From Basidiobolus meristosporus CBS 931.73 (lineage: Eukaryota > Basidiobolomycota > Basidiobolomycetes > Basidiobolales > Basidiobolaceae): a DNA stretch of 64,000 nucleotides. The notes under the pieces are model-generated. The model searched no databases, was not told the origin of the DNA, and saw only the letters and a program-made list of their open reading frames with translations. The position numbers and the translations under genes were made by a program. The DNA is taken from NCBI GenBank assembly GCA_002104905.1, contig MCFE01000071.1, positions 1-64,000 on the forward strand, given 5' to 3'. Positions 24,657 through 36,500 of this stretch are shown here, in pieces. Every line of letters starts with the position of its first letter. The stretch's first letter is position 1.

Positions 24657-26520
24657 GAACCCCGGATCCACGCTCTCCTCACCACCACACAGTCACCCGA
24701 AGTGCGAGTGACGACTGGGAAATGTCAGCCTCCCGCTTGATAGGATCGGTTTTACCAGCCGGCGAATGGGTCCCGTTGACTGGCGAGGAGGGGAATTTAA
24801 TCATCTTGGACTCGCTGCCCGCCATACTCAAGAGACATCCCACCTTTCCTGAATCCAGAACCCGACGACAACCTTAAATCCAATGAAGCAATCCCATCGT
24901 AGTTCCATCATCTCCGGCGAGTTTCTACCCCCCTCGTTGGCGGATCGGATGGATATCGTGAATTCCAACCACCCAACCGTCGGTGGGAACGTTCCTGTGC
25001 GTTGCCTGCAGTGTGGAACCGCCGTGACTGGGTTATCCAAGGTAGATCCCATCGAACTTCTACCCCGCGATCCACACGTCAGTTTCTACTCAACCTAGGG
25101 CAAACCTTAAATGCCGCGTTCTTTCGGTCGAGGTCCAAACCAATGACCCACTCGGGATTCGGGTGACGCCTGGAGAGTAAGGGTCGGGTGGGATCCCCAC
25201 CCCGACCAATCCGAAGCGGTCGGGCGTTCGCGAACTCCTTCTTCACCTATGAACGCTCGTCGGTCCAATTCTTGGCATCGATGATGTCGGTGGTGCCGCA
25301 TGATCAGTGGCGACTTTCAGGTCCCACCTCTGGTGTCAACACTGTCCGCGAGTAGTAGCCCGGAATCTCCTTAGTAAAAATAGCTCAGCTCGATCGGTTC
25401 GGTGTGGCGATGCTTGAGGGCGAGGGGGGGGGTTCGCGGATCCTTCTCTTCGTACTGGCAGCCAGAGCCGGATCGATCTCCACCAGCGGTCACGCATGAA
25501 GGGGCAGCCTCAAGTTAGGTGAAAGGATGGCGGTTATGCTCGTGCGCTTCCACCAGATCCGAATCCATCCCTTTGGAATCAGCCTCCTGGGCGTTGTAGC
25601 ATGATGGATATGGAAGCGCCGATCTCTCATCGGGGTGACGGCTCTCAGCTTACATATCCATGCGGGTTTCCAAAGGTTCACATTGAAACGGCACCCTGAC
25701 AAGATTTCCCATGTTATTGCCGGCATGGTCTGGGGGTTTGGAATCCCGTTTGACAATCCTGCGCAACCCGTCATTGGCTGGAGTAGTCCCCCCCTTCACT
25801 TCGTAACCTATCCCCCGAATCCTGATCCCCTACCAACCTCGCGATGTTGTGCATTCTTTGGCGAGGTTGGTTAGAAACCCTTCGCCCACTAGGAGCGTGC
25901 CCACGGTTTACAGTGATATTGGGGGGGGGAGGAAGGGATTGGACGTTTATGGCATACCGGTGCTTCTGGCGAATAATTGGTATCGCTACCGAATTTCCAT
26001 TGGCTTCATATGAATACTTGGTCATGTTGTTGGGAAATGGGCGGTTGACCTGGTGTGGGCTTTTCTCTGGTCAGGGGGGGGAGACGCATGGGCAACCAAT
26101 GATGCCGAGTGTTGTTCAAGCACCCAAAAAGTGGGACCATCCATATGCACCGCCACCACACATCCCACCTTCTGTCCGCAGTTTCGAAGTCGGATGGGGA
26201 AAACTTTCGAGTCGGGAAGATGTACGTGCCTGCCCCCATCCAATGGTAAGAAACCACCGGAATGCTCATCACCACTGGCAGATGTAGCACTAGGGATCCT
26301 GGAGGTGATCAGGAATTGCTGGCGCACTATTGGGGTGGGGTCCCTGATCGGCATGTCAACTTGCTGCAATGTATCCGGACTCTGAGCCGAAATCGGGCGA
26401 GTTTGTGATGGAATCTCCAGCGGGCGTGAATGTTATTTGCCGGTTTAGCACCTGAATCATCCCATTTGACCCAAGTCTCTACTTGCCTAATCGCCCAAAT
26501 CTTGCCCATTCCCTTGGCTG
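24657..26520. other. Gene-poor stretch at the edge of the transposon zone
   Basis: No gene is recognised in about 1.9 kb. Short open frames (for example 24,883-25,098 +) have no motif and no homologous companion exon. It includes G-runs (about 25,425, 25,920 and 26,076). CpG is still present here, unlike to the right. Confidence 0.45.
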
Positions 26521-26529
26521 GCCATCAGG

Positions 26530-26860
26530 TTTGCAGGAGATGGGATAATTTGTTGTTGCTCCAAGGTAGAGGCTGTGGTGGAAGCCCCTTTCACTAAAAC
26601 TTATCAACCTCACTGGAGTGCGGATCAACTGGCTGCTCTTCAACCACTTGTGGAAACAGCTGTTGTCTTGCAGGGTCCAGACTGGACTTGGTTGACGGCA
26701 ATGCTTGCCGCAAACTGCAGCTTTTGTCTTACACTTCTCTGTTGCTGCCTATGGTAGGCTTTCTTTCATTTCCCCTTACCTTTACTACTGCCAGGACCAT
26801 CACTGCTACTCTGACTGGGTGCATCTTGTGTTGAACTATGCTGGTTCCTAGATAAACACC
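26530..26860 (-). repeat. Unclassified repeat family T, truncated copy 1
   Basis: The order of sequence blocks matches the T copy at 29,470-29,750: a GTGGTGGAAG/GTAGACAG stretch, a CTGTTGTC stretch, then CTTTACCTTT..ACTGCCAGG..CACTGCTACT. The copy is short and diverged. Confidence 0.45.
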
Positions 26861-27170
26861 ATGACACCCTATGAAAAATTACTTGGTCCCACAGGTGGAT
26901 CCAATCCGGATCAGCTGTCAGCTAAGTGTCATAATACTGGCAAGGTGGATTTCTTCTCCCTCTCAATGGACTTACAGCATGGTCTTGCGGGTGGTTTGCT
27001 GCCTGGACTGTCCAATAGAGTAAGAAGCTTGATGGTGGTTTGACAGTCTTCTGGTGGGCTTCTTATGGCTTTGTGATGAACATATCATGGCCAACAACAT
27101 TCTGGCAGTACTAAGCTGGCCAATCTATATAATCACCCTTCGATGGTAAAATATCTGACAGATATTTTGG
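26861..27170. other. Unassigned sequence between repeats
   Basis: No gene or known element is recognised; it probably belongs to a decayed transposon. Confidence 0.4.
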
Positions 27171-27826
27171 GTTGTAACCCTTGTGGAGATATTGGAAGTG
27201 ATCTGGGAAAGTAAGTAGACTATGTGGTGTTACTTGATGATTTGTTGAATGTAAAAGCAGTACTTCCACTATCACAATGTCCTGGCAAACCAAGGTTGTG
27301 GAGCATGTCTGGAAAGGTCTCAAGACCATGTGTGCAATGTTTGGCACTGCTTGGACAACTTTGAAATTTCAAAAGACTATAACTCAGGTGACCAAGTAAG
27401 GTGAATATTTGGGTGTAATTACAAAACTTGCCCCACTCTCCCTCAGCTAAATATTCATATATACCCAATGGTAATCTAAGATATTTCAATTTGTCCTTGG
27501 CCAACTGGTTTGTCAGTGTGTCAGCCATCATTTTATATGTAGGAGAGTAAGCCAAGTTAACCAAGTTATTTTCTATAGCTTTGGGGGTGAAATAACACCT
27601 AACATCCATGTGCTTAGCTCTAGAATGAAAAGTTGAACCTCTACCTAGTTATATATAGCCTCCAATATCTTAAAATAAGAGAGTAGGGCTTTTTCCTATA
27701 ATCTCTTGTCTTCAAAGTGCCATCTTAGTCACATTAACTCTTTGTAGCCTCACATGCTGCCAGACACCCTGCCCCTGTGGTAGGAAGTGTTACTGCTGGT
27801 AGCTCACTTGAATTTCATCAGATTGT
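27171..27826 (-). mobile_element. Ty1/copia fragment, copy E (3' LTR and RNase H end)
   Basis: Minus-strand sequence from about 27,172 (GGAGATATTGGAAGTGATCTG) matches the end of the 349-bp copia LTR. Upstream of it on the minus strand is the C-terminal RNase H region (ENNLVNLAYSPTYKMMADTL, compare ENNLVSLVYCPTDEIIADIF in the complete copy). It is truncated and carries stops. Confidence 0.7.
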
Positions 27827-28600
27827 TTTGTAAGAGTTTTAGATGTATTAGAAGTGATTGAGAGAACAAGTAGATTTTATGGCTTTCACTTAATCATTTA
27901 CTGAATATAAAAATTATATTTACACTTTTACATGGCTTTGGCAATACAAACACATAAAATATGCTTAAAAAGGTTGCAGGAGTATTGTACCAAGCTTGGG
28001 GGTGCTTGGACAGTATTGAGAAACATCATGTTCTGGGTACCTTATATTTGGTGAAAATATTTTTGGTAAATCCCAGCTAGAAACTTGCTCTGCACAGAAC
28101 GCTTTTCACAGAATTAAATCAATGTGACTAATTTAGCATGAGTATTCAGGTTACAACCTAATAATTGCAACACTAATTCTGATCTGAGATACTCAAATTT
28201 GTCTCTAGCCAATGGTTTGGCAAATATATTGGCAATCATTTCATCTGTAGGACTGTAAACCAAGTTATTCTCTGGGGCATCATGCATGACTTGATGTCTA
28301 ATATCTATATGCGTAGTACTCACATGAAAAGTTGGACTTTCACCTAATTGTATACTTCCTCAATTACCTTGAAATGATACAGTGGAGTACTTTGGCATAA
28401 GCCTAAGTCTTTAACAGCTTTCTTAGCCACATTGCCTCTTTTGTAGTTGCACAGGCTGCTATATACTCTGTCTCTATGTGGAAGTGCGACAGTCAGTTGC
28501 TTTCTTGAATTCCATGAGATTGCTCCTTTATACCATATGAACAATGATATGGTCCTGCAGGCAGAAATGATCCACATCAGCTACTAAGATTCTGCATGCA
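27827..28600 (-). mobile_element. Ty1/copia fragment, copy D (3' LTR and RNase H end)
   Basis: It begins with TTGTAAGAGTTTTAGATGTATT, the LTR terminus on the minus strand, followed by a diverged LTR to about 28,110. The minus frames 28114-28323 and 28344-28577 encode the copia C-terminus (HIDIRHQVM, NNLVYSPTDEMIANIFAKPL, KGAISWNSRKQ). Only about 500 bp of pol survive. Confidence 0.75.
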
Positions 28601-29903
28601 GGCCAATATAATGCCAGCTACTTGGAATTCTTGACCCTCTTTACAATCTCAAGGCAGGGTTGTGTTGTTGTTTTACTGCATTTACTCCCAATGAGAAATA
28701 ACAGCGGTGCTCCTGTCAAAAGGCCAACACAAAACTTAAATCTCATGACTAAGAGGTAATGATGCCATTAGGACACTGTGCAAATACCACTTAAAAATTG
28801 CATCTCAGATTTCACAAGAAATTTAGTCAAAGCTTTTGATCACAGCAATACAGTAGTAGCTTCTGATTGGTTCTCTGTTAAATCTCCCACTTTCTGATCC
28901 CAGACACTCAATCACCTTATATGCTTGTGAACATTGATTGGCTATTGCCCCTTTTTCACACTGCTTACTTCCTGACTCAGCCAGTGCACTTACTCTTCAT
29001 GGATACAAACTGATTTATTACCATTGAAGTTTCAGTTGTAACTCAATTACCAATTGTACAGACCTATACAAGTCCCTATACCTAACACTAACATTAGGCC
29101 CAACTTCATACTTAACAAGTGGCTTCATCAAATTCTACCATTCAGCATGTATTTCTGTCATAGCAGCTTTATTCCATGATTTTGGTGGGAGCCCAATGGC
29201 TTTATGCCATTATTCATTCACTGGTTCCTATACATCCTGGTCTTCAGCCAGTACTACAAGGTCTAGCACCTCCTCTGCCAGTCTTTGTATTAAATCCCAG
29301 CAATATTCAAGTACATTTTCCTGGGTACTGCTCTTGAAGAAGTGTTGCAAGCACTTGGTGAACCTATTAATGTACCAAAATCTCACTGTAGGCATGGTGA
29401 GAGTCCCATATTTCCTGATGTTGTTGCTTTGTCTGTCATTGGGATCTCCTCTTGGTCTACAACAGAGGATGTGGAGGCAGTGGTAGACAGATTGCCTTTC
29501 TCTGCAAGCTCATCTACCCTGCTAGGGTGTAGCTCAGCTGGCTGCACTTCTTACTCTTAAGAAAGTGGCTGTTGTCATCTCCGTAGTGCTTCTGGGGCTG
29601 TTCTGGGCTGAAGGCATGGATTAGTGAGAGTTGCAATTCTTTTCTCACCATTCCCTGTCTTTGACTGAGATAAACTTCTCTCTCTTTACCTTTGCCCTTA
29701 TCACTGCCAGGTCTTTCACTGCTACTTCTATTGAGTGCTTCTAGTAATGTAATATAATTACTCCTTAATAAATGCTGCATTGGTGCATGCATTCTGTCTG
29801 CTTGCCCCTACAGGCACTCTTCTGGCTACCTGATATTTCCTTGCCACTTGTTTTAAGCTTTCAGCCCCACATGTTACAGGTCCCTGAGGAAGCCACTGGT
29901 TTT
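28600..29903 (-). repeat. Unclassified repeat family T, copy 2
   Basis: Shares long collinear blocks with the T copy at 44,070-46,300 in opposite orientation: the CCTCTTAGTCATGAGATTT block near 28,745, the GGCTATTGCCCCTTTTTCACA block near 28,940, and a coding-like block (minus frame near 29,190-29,340; conserved pattern EYC.DL.QRL..EVLDL..PAEDQD.WE). Copia copy B starts inside it at 29,904. No LTR, TIR or known enzyme was recognised. Confidence 0.6.
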
Positions 29904-29981
29904 TGTTGTAAAAGTTTGCAATGCCACCAAAATATTTGCCTAACATAGTCACTTAGATCATTACCTCAAAATCCTAGAGAA

Positions 29982-30330
29982 TGTTGTAAGAGTCTTGGAG
30001 ATATTGGAAGTGATTTGGAGAACAAGTAGATTATGTGGTTTTCACTTAATGATCTATTGAATGTAAAAGTAGTATTTATACTTTTACCTGGTCTTGGCAT
30101 TACAAACACGTAGAATAGGTTAAGGAAGGTCCCAAGAACATGTGTGCAAAGTTTGGGGCTGTTTGGACAACTTTGAGAGTTTTCATGTTCTGGGTACCTC
30201 GTATTTTGGTGAAAATATTCTAAGTAAATCCCAACAAGGAATTTGGTCAGTATTCTCTAGGATTTGAAGGTGATGATCTAAGTGACTAAGTTAGGTAAAT
30301 ATTTAGGTGGAATTCTGAATTTTTACAACA
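29982..30330 (-). mobile_element. Solo copia LTR with GAGAA target duplication
   Basis: A 349-bp LTR in minus orientation (TGTTGTAAGAG ... TTTTTACAACA) lies inside the 5' LTR of copy B. The 5-bp sequence GAGAA is repeated on both sides (29,977-29,981 and 30,331-30,335). No internal sequence remains, so the element was probably lost by LTR-LTR recombination. Confidence 0.92.
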
Positions 30331-31134
30331 GAGAATACTGACCAAATTCCTTGTTGGGATTTACTAAGAATATTTTCACCAAAATACCAGGTACCCAGAA
30401 CATGAAAATTCTCAAAGTTGTCCAAACAGCCCCAAAATTTGCACACATGTTCTTGGGACCTTCCTCAGCCTATTCTACATGTTTGTATTGCCAAGACCAC
30501 GGAAAAGTGTAAATATTACTTTTACATTCAATATATCATAAAGTGAAAACCACATAATCTACTTGTTCTCTCAATTACTTCCAATATCTCCAAGACTCTT
30601 GCAACTGGTCATGAGCCCAAAGCTGTCACTCTCTGCAATGTCCACTACTGCTATTACTGGTATTTATCCCTCTGCTGAAAAGTTGGATGGATCAAACTAC
30701 CAAGTGTGGAAGGTGAAGATGAAGATGCTGCTACAAGAAAGAGGCCTTTGGGATATTGTCATGGAAGAAGAATGCCCTCCTAAAAACATGGGAGAGGAAT
30801 TCTCAAAGTAGCAGAAGTAAGAAAAAAGTGCCTTAACTGCATTTGCCTTAATGTCAAAGACAAATTGCTAATTCAATGCTCAAGAGAAAAGTGGCAGAGA
30901 ATGCCTGGAAGGCATTAGAAGACACCTACCAGTCATGATCAGCTGCCAATAAAATGTATTTAGAAAAAAATTCTTTACTACAAAGATGCTGCCAGGAGAA
31001 GATATGAAAAATCTAAACAACACAATTACCCTGCTGCAGGATGAGACAGAATCTGTGGGTCTACTAACTACTTATGAGGATGGGATAGCAACCTTCCCAA
31101 ATAGTTTGACAGACATGTTTTAGGGCCTTGTATC

Positions 31135-31483
31135 TGTTGTAAAAATTTGTATTTCCACCTAAATATTCACCTAACTTAGTCACTTAGATCATCACCTTCA
31201 AATCCTAGAGAATACTGACCAAATTCCTTGTTGGGATTTACTTAGAATATTTTCACCAAAATACGAGGTACCCAGAACATGAAAACTCTCAAAGTTGTCC
31301 AAACAGCCCCAAACTTTGCACACATGTTCTTGAGACCTTCCTTAACCTATTATATGTGTTTGTAATGCCAAGACCAGGTAAAAGTATAAATACTACTCTT
31401 ACATTCAATAGATCATTAAGTGAAAACCACATAATCTACTTGTTCTCCAAATCACTTCCAATATCTCCAAGACTCTTACAACA
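31135..31483 (+). repeat. 5' LTR of copia copy A
   Basis: 349 bp, TG...CA ends. It holds a TATA-like GTATAAATACT near 31,385 and matches the LTR at 35,471. Confidence 0.95.
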
Positions 31484-31496
31484 GGTTATGAGCCCC
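31484..31496 (+). other. Copia primer-binding site
   Basis: GGTTATGAGCCCC lies directly after the 5' LTR. It is complementary to the anticodon arm of initiator tRNA-Met (GGGCUCAUAACC), which is the half-tRNA priming style known from Drosophila copia. The gag ATG (31,488) overlaps it. Confidence 0.7.
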
Positions 31497-34400
31497 AAGC
31501 TGTCACTCTCTGCAATGTCTACTACTGCTATTACTGGAATTTTTCCCTCTGCTGAAAAGTTGGATGGATCTAACTACCAAGTGTGGAAGGTGAAGATGAA
31601 GATGCTGCTACAAGAAAGAGGCCTTTGGGATATTGTCATGGGAGAAGAATGCCCTCCTAAAAATGTGGGAGAGGAAGCCTTAAAGTACCAGAAGAAAGAA
31701 CAAAGTGCCTTTAACTGCATTTGCCTTAATGTCAAGGACAAATTGCTAATTCAATGCTCATGAGCAAAAACGGCAAAGAATGCCTGGAGAGCATTAGAAG
31801 ACACCTACCAGTCATGTTCAGCTGCCAAGAAAATGTATCTGAGACAAAAATTCTTTACTACAAAGATGCTGCCAGGAGAAGAAATGAAAAATCTAATTAA
31901 CAGAATTACCCTGCTGGTAGATGAGATGGAATCTGTGGGCGTACCAACTACTGATGAGGATGTGATAGTTACCATCCTGAATAGCCTGACAGACAAGTTT
32001 CAGGGCCTTGTATCAGCCCTAGAGTCCAGAACTGAAGATTTGACCTTAAATTACGTGTATGGAAGGCTCCTGGATGAAGAATTAAGAAAATCAAGCACAA
32101 ATAAGAAGGAAGAAGAAAATGCTTTAATAAGCAATGATAACCAACAAAGGAGGTACCCAAGACCCTACAAAGGCAACAGCAACCTATTTTGCAACTACTG
32201 CAAAAGGAAAGGACACACAGCAGACCGGTGTCTCAAAAAGAAAGATAATCAGCAAAAGAAGCCTGAATATGGAAATGCTGCAACAACTGAAGATAGACTA
32301 TTCATATCTGCACTAAATATGACCACAAACAAGGATTCTCAGACGTGGTATATTGACTCTAGAGCTTCTCAACACTTTACACACCAAAAAGAACTTTTTA
32401 CCCAATATCAAGAAATTCCAATTAAGAAGGTTTTCATGGGTGATGATAGAACACTTGATGCAGTGGGAGAAGGAACTATCCAAGTAAACCTTAGAAGCAG
32501 TGAAGGAAGCCATACACTGACCTTTAAAGAAGTACTCTATGTACCAGAAATAGCCAAGAACCTACTATCTGTAAGCAAGGCCACAGCAGAAGGACTCAGT
32601 TTCAGTTTTGACAATTCTGGGTGCAGGATCACTGATCAAAATGGTGCTCATATTGCTTTGGGCATCAGAGATCAGAATCTATACAAGTGGACTTATATTC
32701 CATCATATCTGGAAGCCAATATAAGTAACTTAAATGAAGAAACACCAATGCTTTGGCACAGGAGATTTGGGCACATCAATTTTGATTATTTGCGCAAAAT
32801 GATCAAAGATAAGCTAATTTCTGGAGTGAAAATTGATCCCCCAGCTATTTTGGAGCACTGTGAAGCCTGAATATATGGGAAACAAGCCAGACAACTGTTC
32901 AAGAGCTCTGGGTTAATCAAAACTAAGAAAAAATTAGATCTAATTCACTCAGATCTGTGTGGACCTATGCAAAATTTATCCTTAGGCGGGATGAAGTATT
33001 TAATCACTTTTATTGATGATTATACAAGATACACATGGGTCTACTTCATGGAGAGAAAGAAAGAAGCTCTGTATAAGCTCAGGGAGTTTAAAGCCATGGT
33101 GGAGAGAGAAACTGGTGAAAAAATCAAGAAAATACACTATGACAATGGTGGAGAATATACCTCAAAACTCTTCATCCACTTCTGCAAAATTCATGGGATA
33201 AAGCAAGAGACTACTGTAGCATACTCCCCACAGCAAAATGGAGTAGCAGAACAAGCTAACAGATCAATAATTGATATGGCAAGATCTATGATCCATGATC
33301 AAAAATTATCCTATGATTTTTGGGCAGAATCAGTTGCCACTGCTGTATACCTTAAAAATAGGAGTTATAACAGAATACTTTGTGATTCTACTCCATTTGA
33401 AGCATGGTATGGATGTAGACCAAGTGCAGAACATCTAAGAATATTTGGGTGTACAGCACATGCCAAAAAACTGGCCGGAAATCAGTCAAAATTTGAGCCA
33501 AAAAGTGTAAAATGCATATTTTTGGGCTACTGCAATGAGAGTAAGGCATACAGACTCTACAATACCAAAGCAAAGAAGCTGATCAAGTCCAGGGATGTGT
33601 TGTTTGATGAAAATCCAAAATTTTCACAAAAAATGACATCAGATGATGACAAAAATTTGATCTCAAGTCCACCAATTGTCAGGATTGAATCAGAGCAAAA
33701 CAATGAAAATTTTTTCACTCCAGAGGACGCTACAACCATGGTTCAGCCATAATCAGTGCCCAGGAATATCCCAGAAGTGATCATTCCAGTATCAAATGCC
33801 CCAAGATCCAATTGAACAAGAAATAGCCCAAATTATTATATCAATGAGGGTACAAACTTAGCCTATGCCTATTCAGTCCATATTGATGAGCCCCAGACTG
33901 TAAAAGAGGCCCTAAATAGCCCTCAGACAAAGTTTTGGAGATCTGCAATGACTGAGGAATATCAGGCCCTGATGGAAAATCAAACTTGGGAGTTAGTCAA
34001 ATTACCAATCAACCAAAAATCAATTGGATGCAGATGGGTCTTCAAGACAAAATACAAGGCTGATGGTACAATTGAAAGATACAAAGCAAGACTTGTAGCC
34101 AAAGGATACTCTCAAACAAAAGGACTTGACTATACTGAGACCTTTGCACCGGTAGCCAAGTTTAACTCCATCAGATTAATATTGGCTATTGCAGCCAAAT
34201 ATAAGTTTTTTATTCATCAAATGGATGTAAAAACTGCATTTTTGAATGGAGAACTTCATGAGGACATGTATATGGACCAGCCTGATGGGTTTGTTGACCA
34301 AGATAACCCCCATTTGGTCTGCAAGCATCAAAAGTCACTATATAGTCTCAAACAATCACCAAGAGCCTGGAATTGCAAGATAGATTCTTATTTGGAATCT

Positions 34401-35459
34401 TTGAGTCTCAAAAGGAGTAATGCTGACTATAGTATATACTATAAGCCAGATAGAGCAAATCCGGTTCTATTAGCTCTATATGTGGATGATCTTATTATAG
34501 CCACCAATAACCTAGAAACATTGGAAGAGACTAAATCCAGCCTATCTAAGGAGTTCAAGATGTCTGATCTAGGAGAACTTAGTTACTACTTAGGGATTAA
34601 GTTCTCCATAGACAGAAGTACCCAGACTATTACCCTAAGCCAATCCAAGTATATTCAAGATATACTAAAGAAGTACAAAATGGAAGACTGTAAACCGGCA
34701 GCTACCCCAATGGAGACAAGCCTTAACTTGGTCAAAACTCAACCAAATCAGGAGAGCTTGGTGCCATCTGAAAGCCCTGACTTTCCTTATCAATCTATGG
34801 TCGGCAGTCTGATGCATATCATGCTTGGAACACGTTCAGATATCTCATATTCAGTGGGAGTTGTCAGCCAACATAATCAGAACTATGGATCTGATCATAT
34901 TGCAGCAGTTAAGCAGATTTTTAGATACCTAAAAGGAACTGCTGATATCTGCTTAAGATACACTTATAAGGATTCAGAACAGGATCTTGTGGGATACTCT
35001 GATGCTGATTGGGGACAAAATTTGGAAGACAGAAAATCCACCACAGGATACACCTTTCTTTACTATAAAGGAGCAATTTCATGGAATTCAAGAAAGCAAC
35101 CAACCATAGCACTTTCTACTACAGAGGCAGAGTATATGGCAGCCTGTGAAGCTACAAAAGAAGCAATGTGGTTAAGAAAGCTGTTTACAGATTTAGGCCT
35201 ATGTCAAAAAACGCCTATTACTTTATTTCAAGATAATCAAGGATGTATACAATTAGGTAGAAATCCAACTTTTCATGCTAGAACCAAGCACATAGATATT
35301 AGACATCATTTCATACAAGAAGCTATAGAGAATAACTTAGTTAGCTTAGTTTACTGTCCTACAGATGAAATTATTGCAGACATATTTACCAAACCATTAG
35401 CTAGAGACAAGTTTGAATATCTTAGGTCAAAATTAGGACTAGTCAGTATGAACATTTAG
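31488..35459 (+). pseudogene. Copia gag-pol polyprotein, inactivated by four stop codons
   Basis: A single frame of about 1,324 codons, open except for TGA at 31,761, TGA at 32,868, TAA at 33,750 and TGA at 33,813. In order: gag helical region (KLDGSNYQVWKVKMKMLL); CCHC knuckle (CNYCKRKGHTADRC); protease with DSR in place of the catalytic DSG; GAG-pre-integrase (LWHRRFGHINFDYL); integrase core (HSDLCGPM, FIDDYTRYTWVYF, NGGEYTS, PQQNGVAEQANR); RT (RWVFKTKYKADGTIERYKAR, QMDVKTAFLNG, LYVDDLIIA); and RNase H (GYSDADWG, STTEAEYMA, KHIDIRHHF). The rival copy B reads through the first stop as Arg, so that stop arose in copy A. The protein cannot be made whole from this copy. Confidence 0.93.
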
Positions 35460-35470
35460 CTGAGTGGGAG

Positions 35471-35819
35471 TGTTGTAAAGATTCATATTTCCACCTAAAT
35501 ATTCACCTAACTTAGTCACTTAGATCATCACCTTCAAATCCTAGAGAATACTGACCAAATTCCTTGTCGGGATTTACTTAGAATATTTTCACCAAAATAC
35601 CAGGTACCCAGAACATGAGAACTCTCAAAGTTGTCCAAACAGCCCCAAACTTTGCACACATGTTCTTGGGACCTTTCTTAACCTATTCTACATGTTTGTA
35701 ATGCCAAGACCAGGTAAAAGTATAAATACTGCTTTTACATTCAATAAATCATTAAGTGAAAACCACATAATCTACTTGTTCTCCAAATCACTTCCAATAT
35801 CTCCAACACTCTTACAACA
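35471..35819 (+). repeat. 3' LTR of copia copy A
   Basis: 349 bp, ends TGTTGTAAAG...CTTACAACA, followed by the target duplication GTATC. It matches the 5' LTR with about 96% identity by eye. Confidence 0.95.
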
Positions 35820-36500
35820 GTATCAGCCCTAGAGTCCAGAGCTGAAGATTTGACCTTAAATTATGTATATGGAAGGCTCCTGGATGAAGAATTAAGAAAA
35901 TTCAGCACCAATTAGATGAATGAAGAAAATGCATTAAAAAGCAATGATAACTAACAAAGAAGATACCCAAGACCTATTAAAGGCAACAACAACCTGTTTG
36001 CAACTACTGCAAAAGCAAAGGACATACATCAGACCAGTGCTTGAAAAAGGGAGATAGTCAGCAGAAAAGCCTGAATACGCAAATGCTGCAACAATTGAAG
36101 ATAGACTAATCATATCTGCACAAAACATGACCAAAAAAAAGGATTCTCAGACATGGTACATCAACTCTGGAGCATCTCAACACCTTACACACCAAAAAGA
36201 ACTTCTTACCCAATATCAAGAAATTCCAATTAAAAAGGTATTCATTGGCGATAATAGAACACTTGATGCAGTGGGAGAAGGTACAGTCCAGGTAAGCCTA
36301 AGAAGCAGTGAAGGAAGCCATACACTGACCTATAAAGCAGTACTCTATGTACCAGAAATAGCCAAGAACCTACTATCTGTAAGCAAGGCCACAGCAGAAG
36401 GACTCAGTTTCAGCTTTGACAATTCTGGATGCAAGATCACTGATCAAAATGGTGCCCATATTGCTTTGGGTAACCCTAACCCTCTTCACATCCATGTTGC

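Larger units (their letters stand above)
31135..35819 (+). mobile_element. Complete Ty1/copia retrotransposon, copy A
   Basis: A 4,685-bp element with identical-length LTRs (31135-31483 and 35471-35819) ending TGTTGTAA...TTACAACA and flanked by the 5-bp duplication GTATC (31,130-31,134 and 35,820-35,824). By eye the LTRs differ at about 15 of 349 positions, mostly transitions, so it is not brand new. It sits inside the gag of copy B. The internal region is one long gag-pol frame in the usual copia order (gag, protease, integrase, RT, RNase H). Confidence 0.97.
29904..36470 (+). mobile_element. Ty1/copia copy B, interrupted by two later insertions
   Basis: The 5' LTR starts at 29,904 (TGTTGTAAAAG), is split by a solo LTR at 29,982-30,330 and ends at 30,606. 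Counting the duplicated GAGAA once, the rejoined LTR is 349 bp, exactly the family length. Internal sequence runs 30,607-31,134 (gag), is interrupted by the complete copy A (31,135-35,819), and resumes at 35,820 with the next gag bases, zinc-knuckle and protease region (about 36,150-36,470). The protease site reads INSG instead of IDSG. It is cut off at 36,470 at a telomere-like junction. Its gag matches copy A closely but has several stops and frameshifts. Confidence 0.88.

Noticed and set aside
24883-25098. 71-codon frame (MKQSHRSS...) near the gene/transposon border
   Set aside because: It has a CxxC-like pair but no support from length, splicing or a homologous copy; too weak to call.
31141-31240. 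LTR arrays as CRISPR-like repeats
   Set aside because: The repeats are 349-bp and 1,070-bp LTRs with target duplications; there are no short regular repeats with unique spacers.
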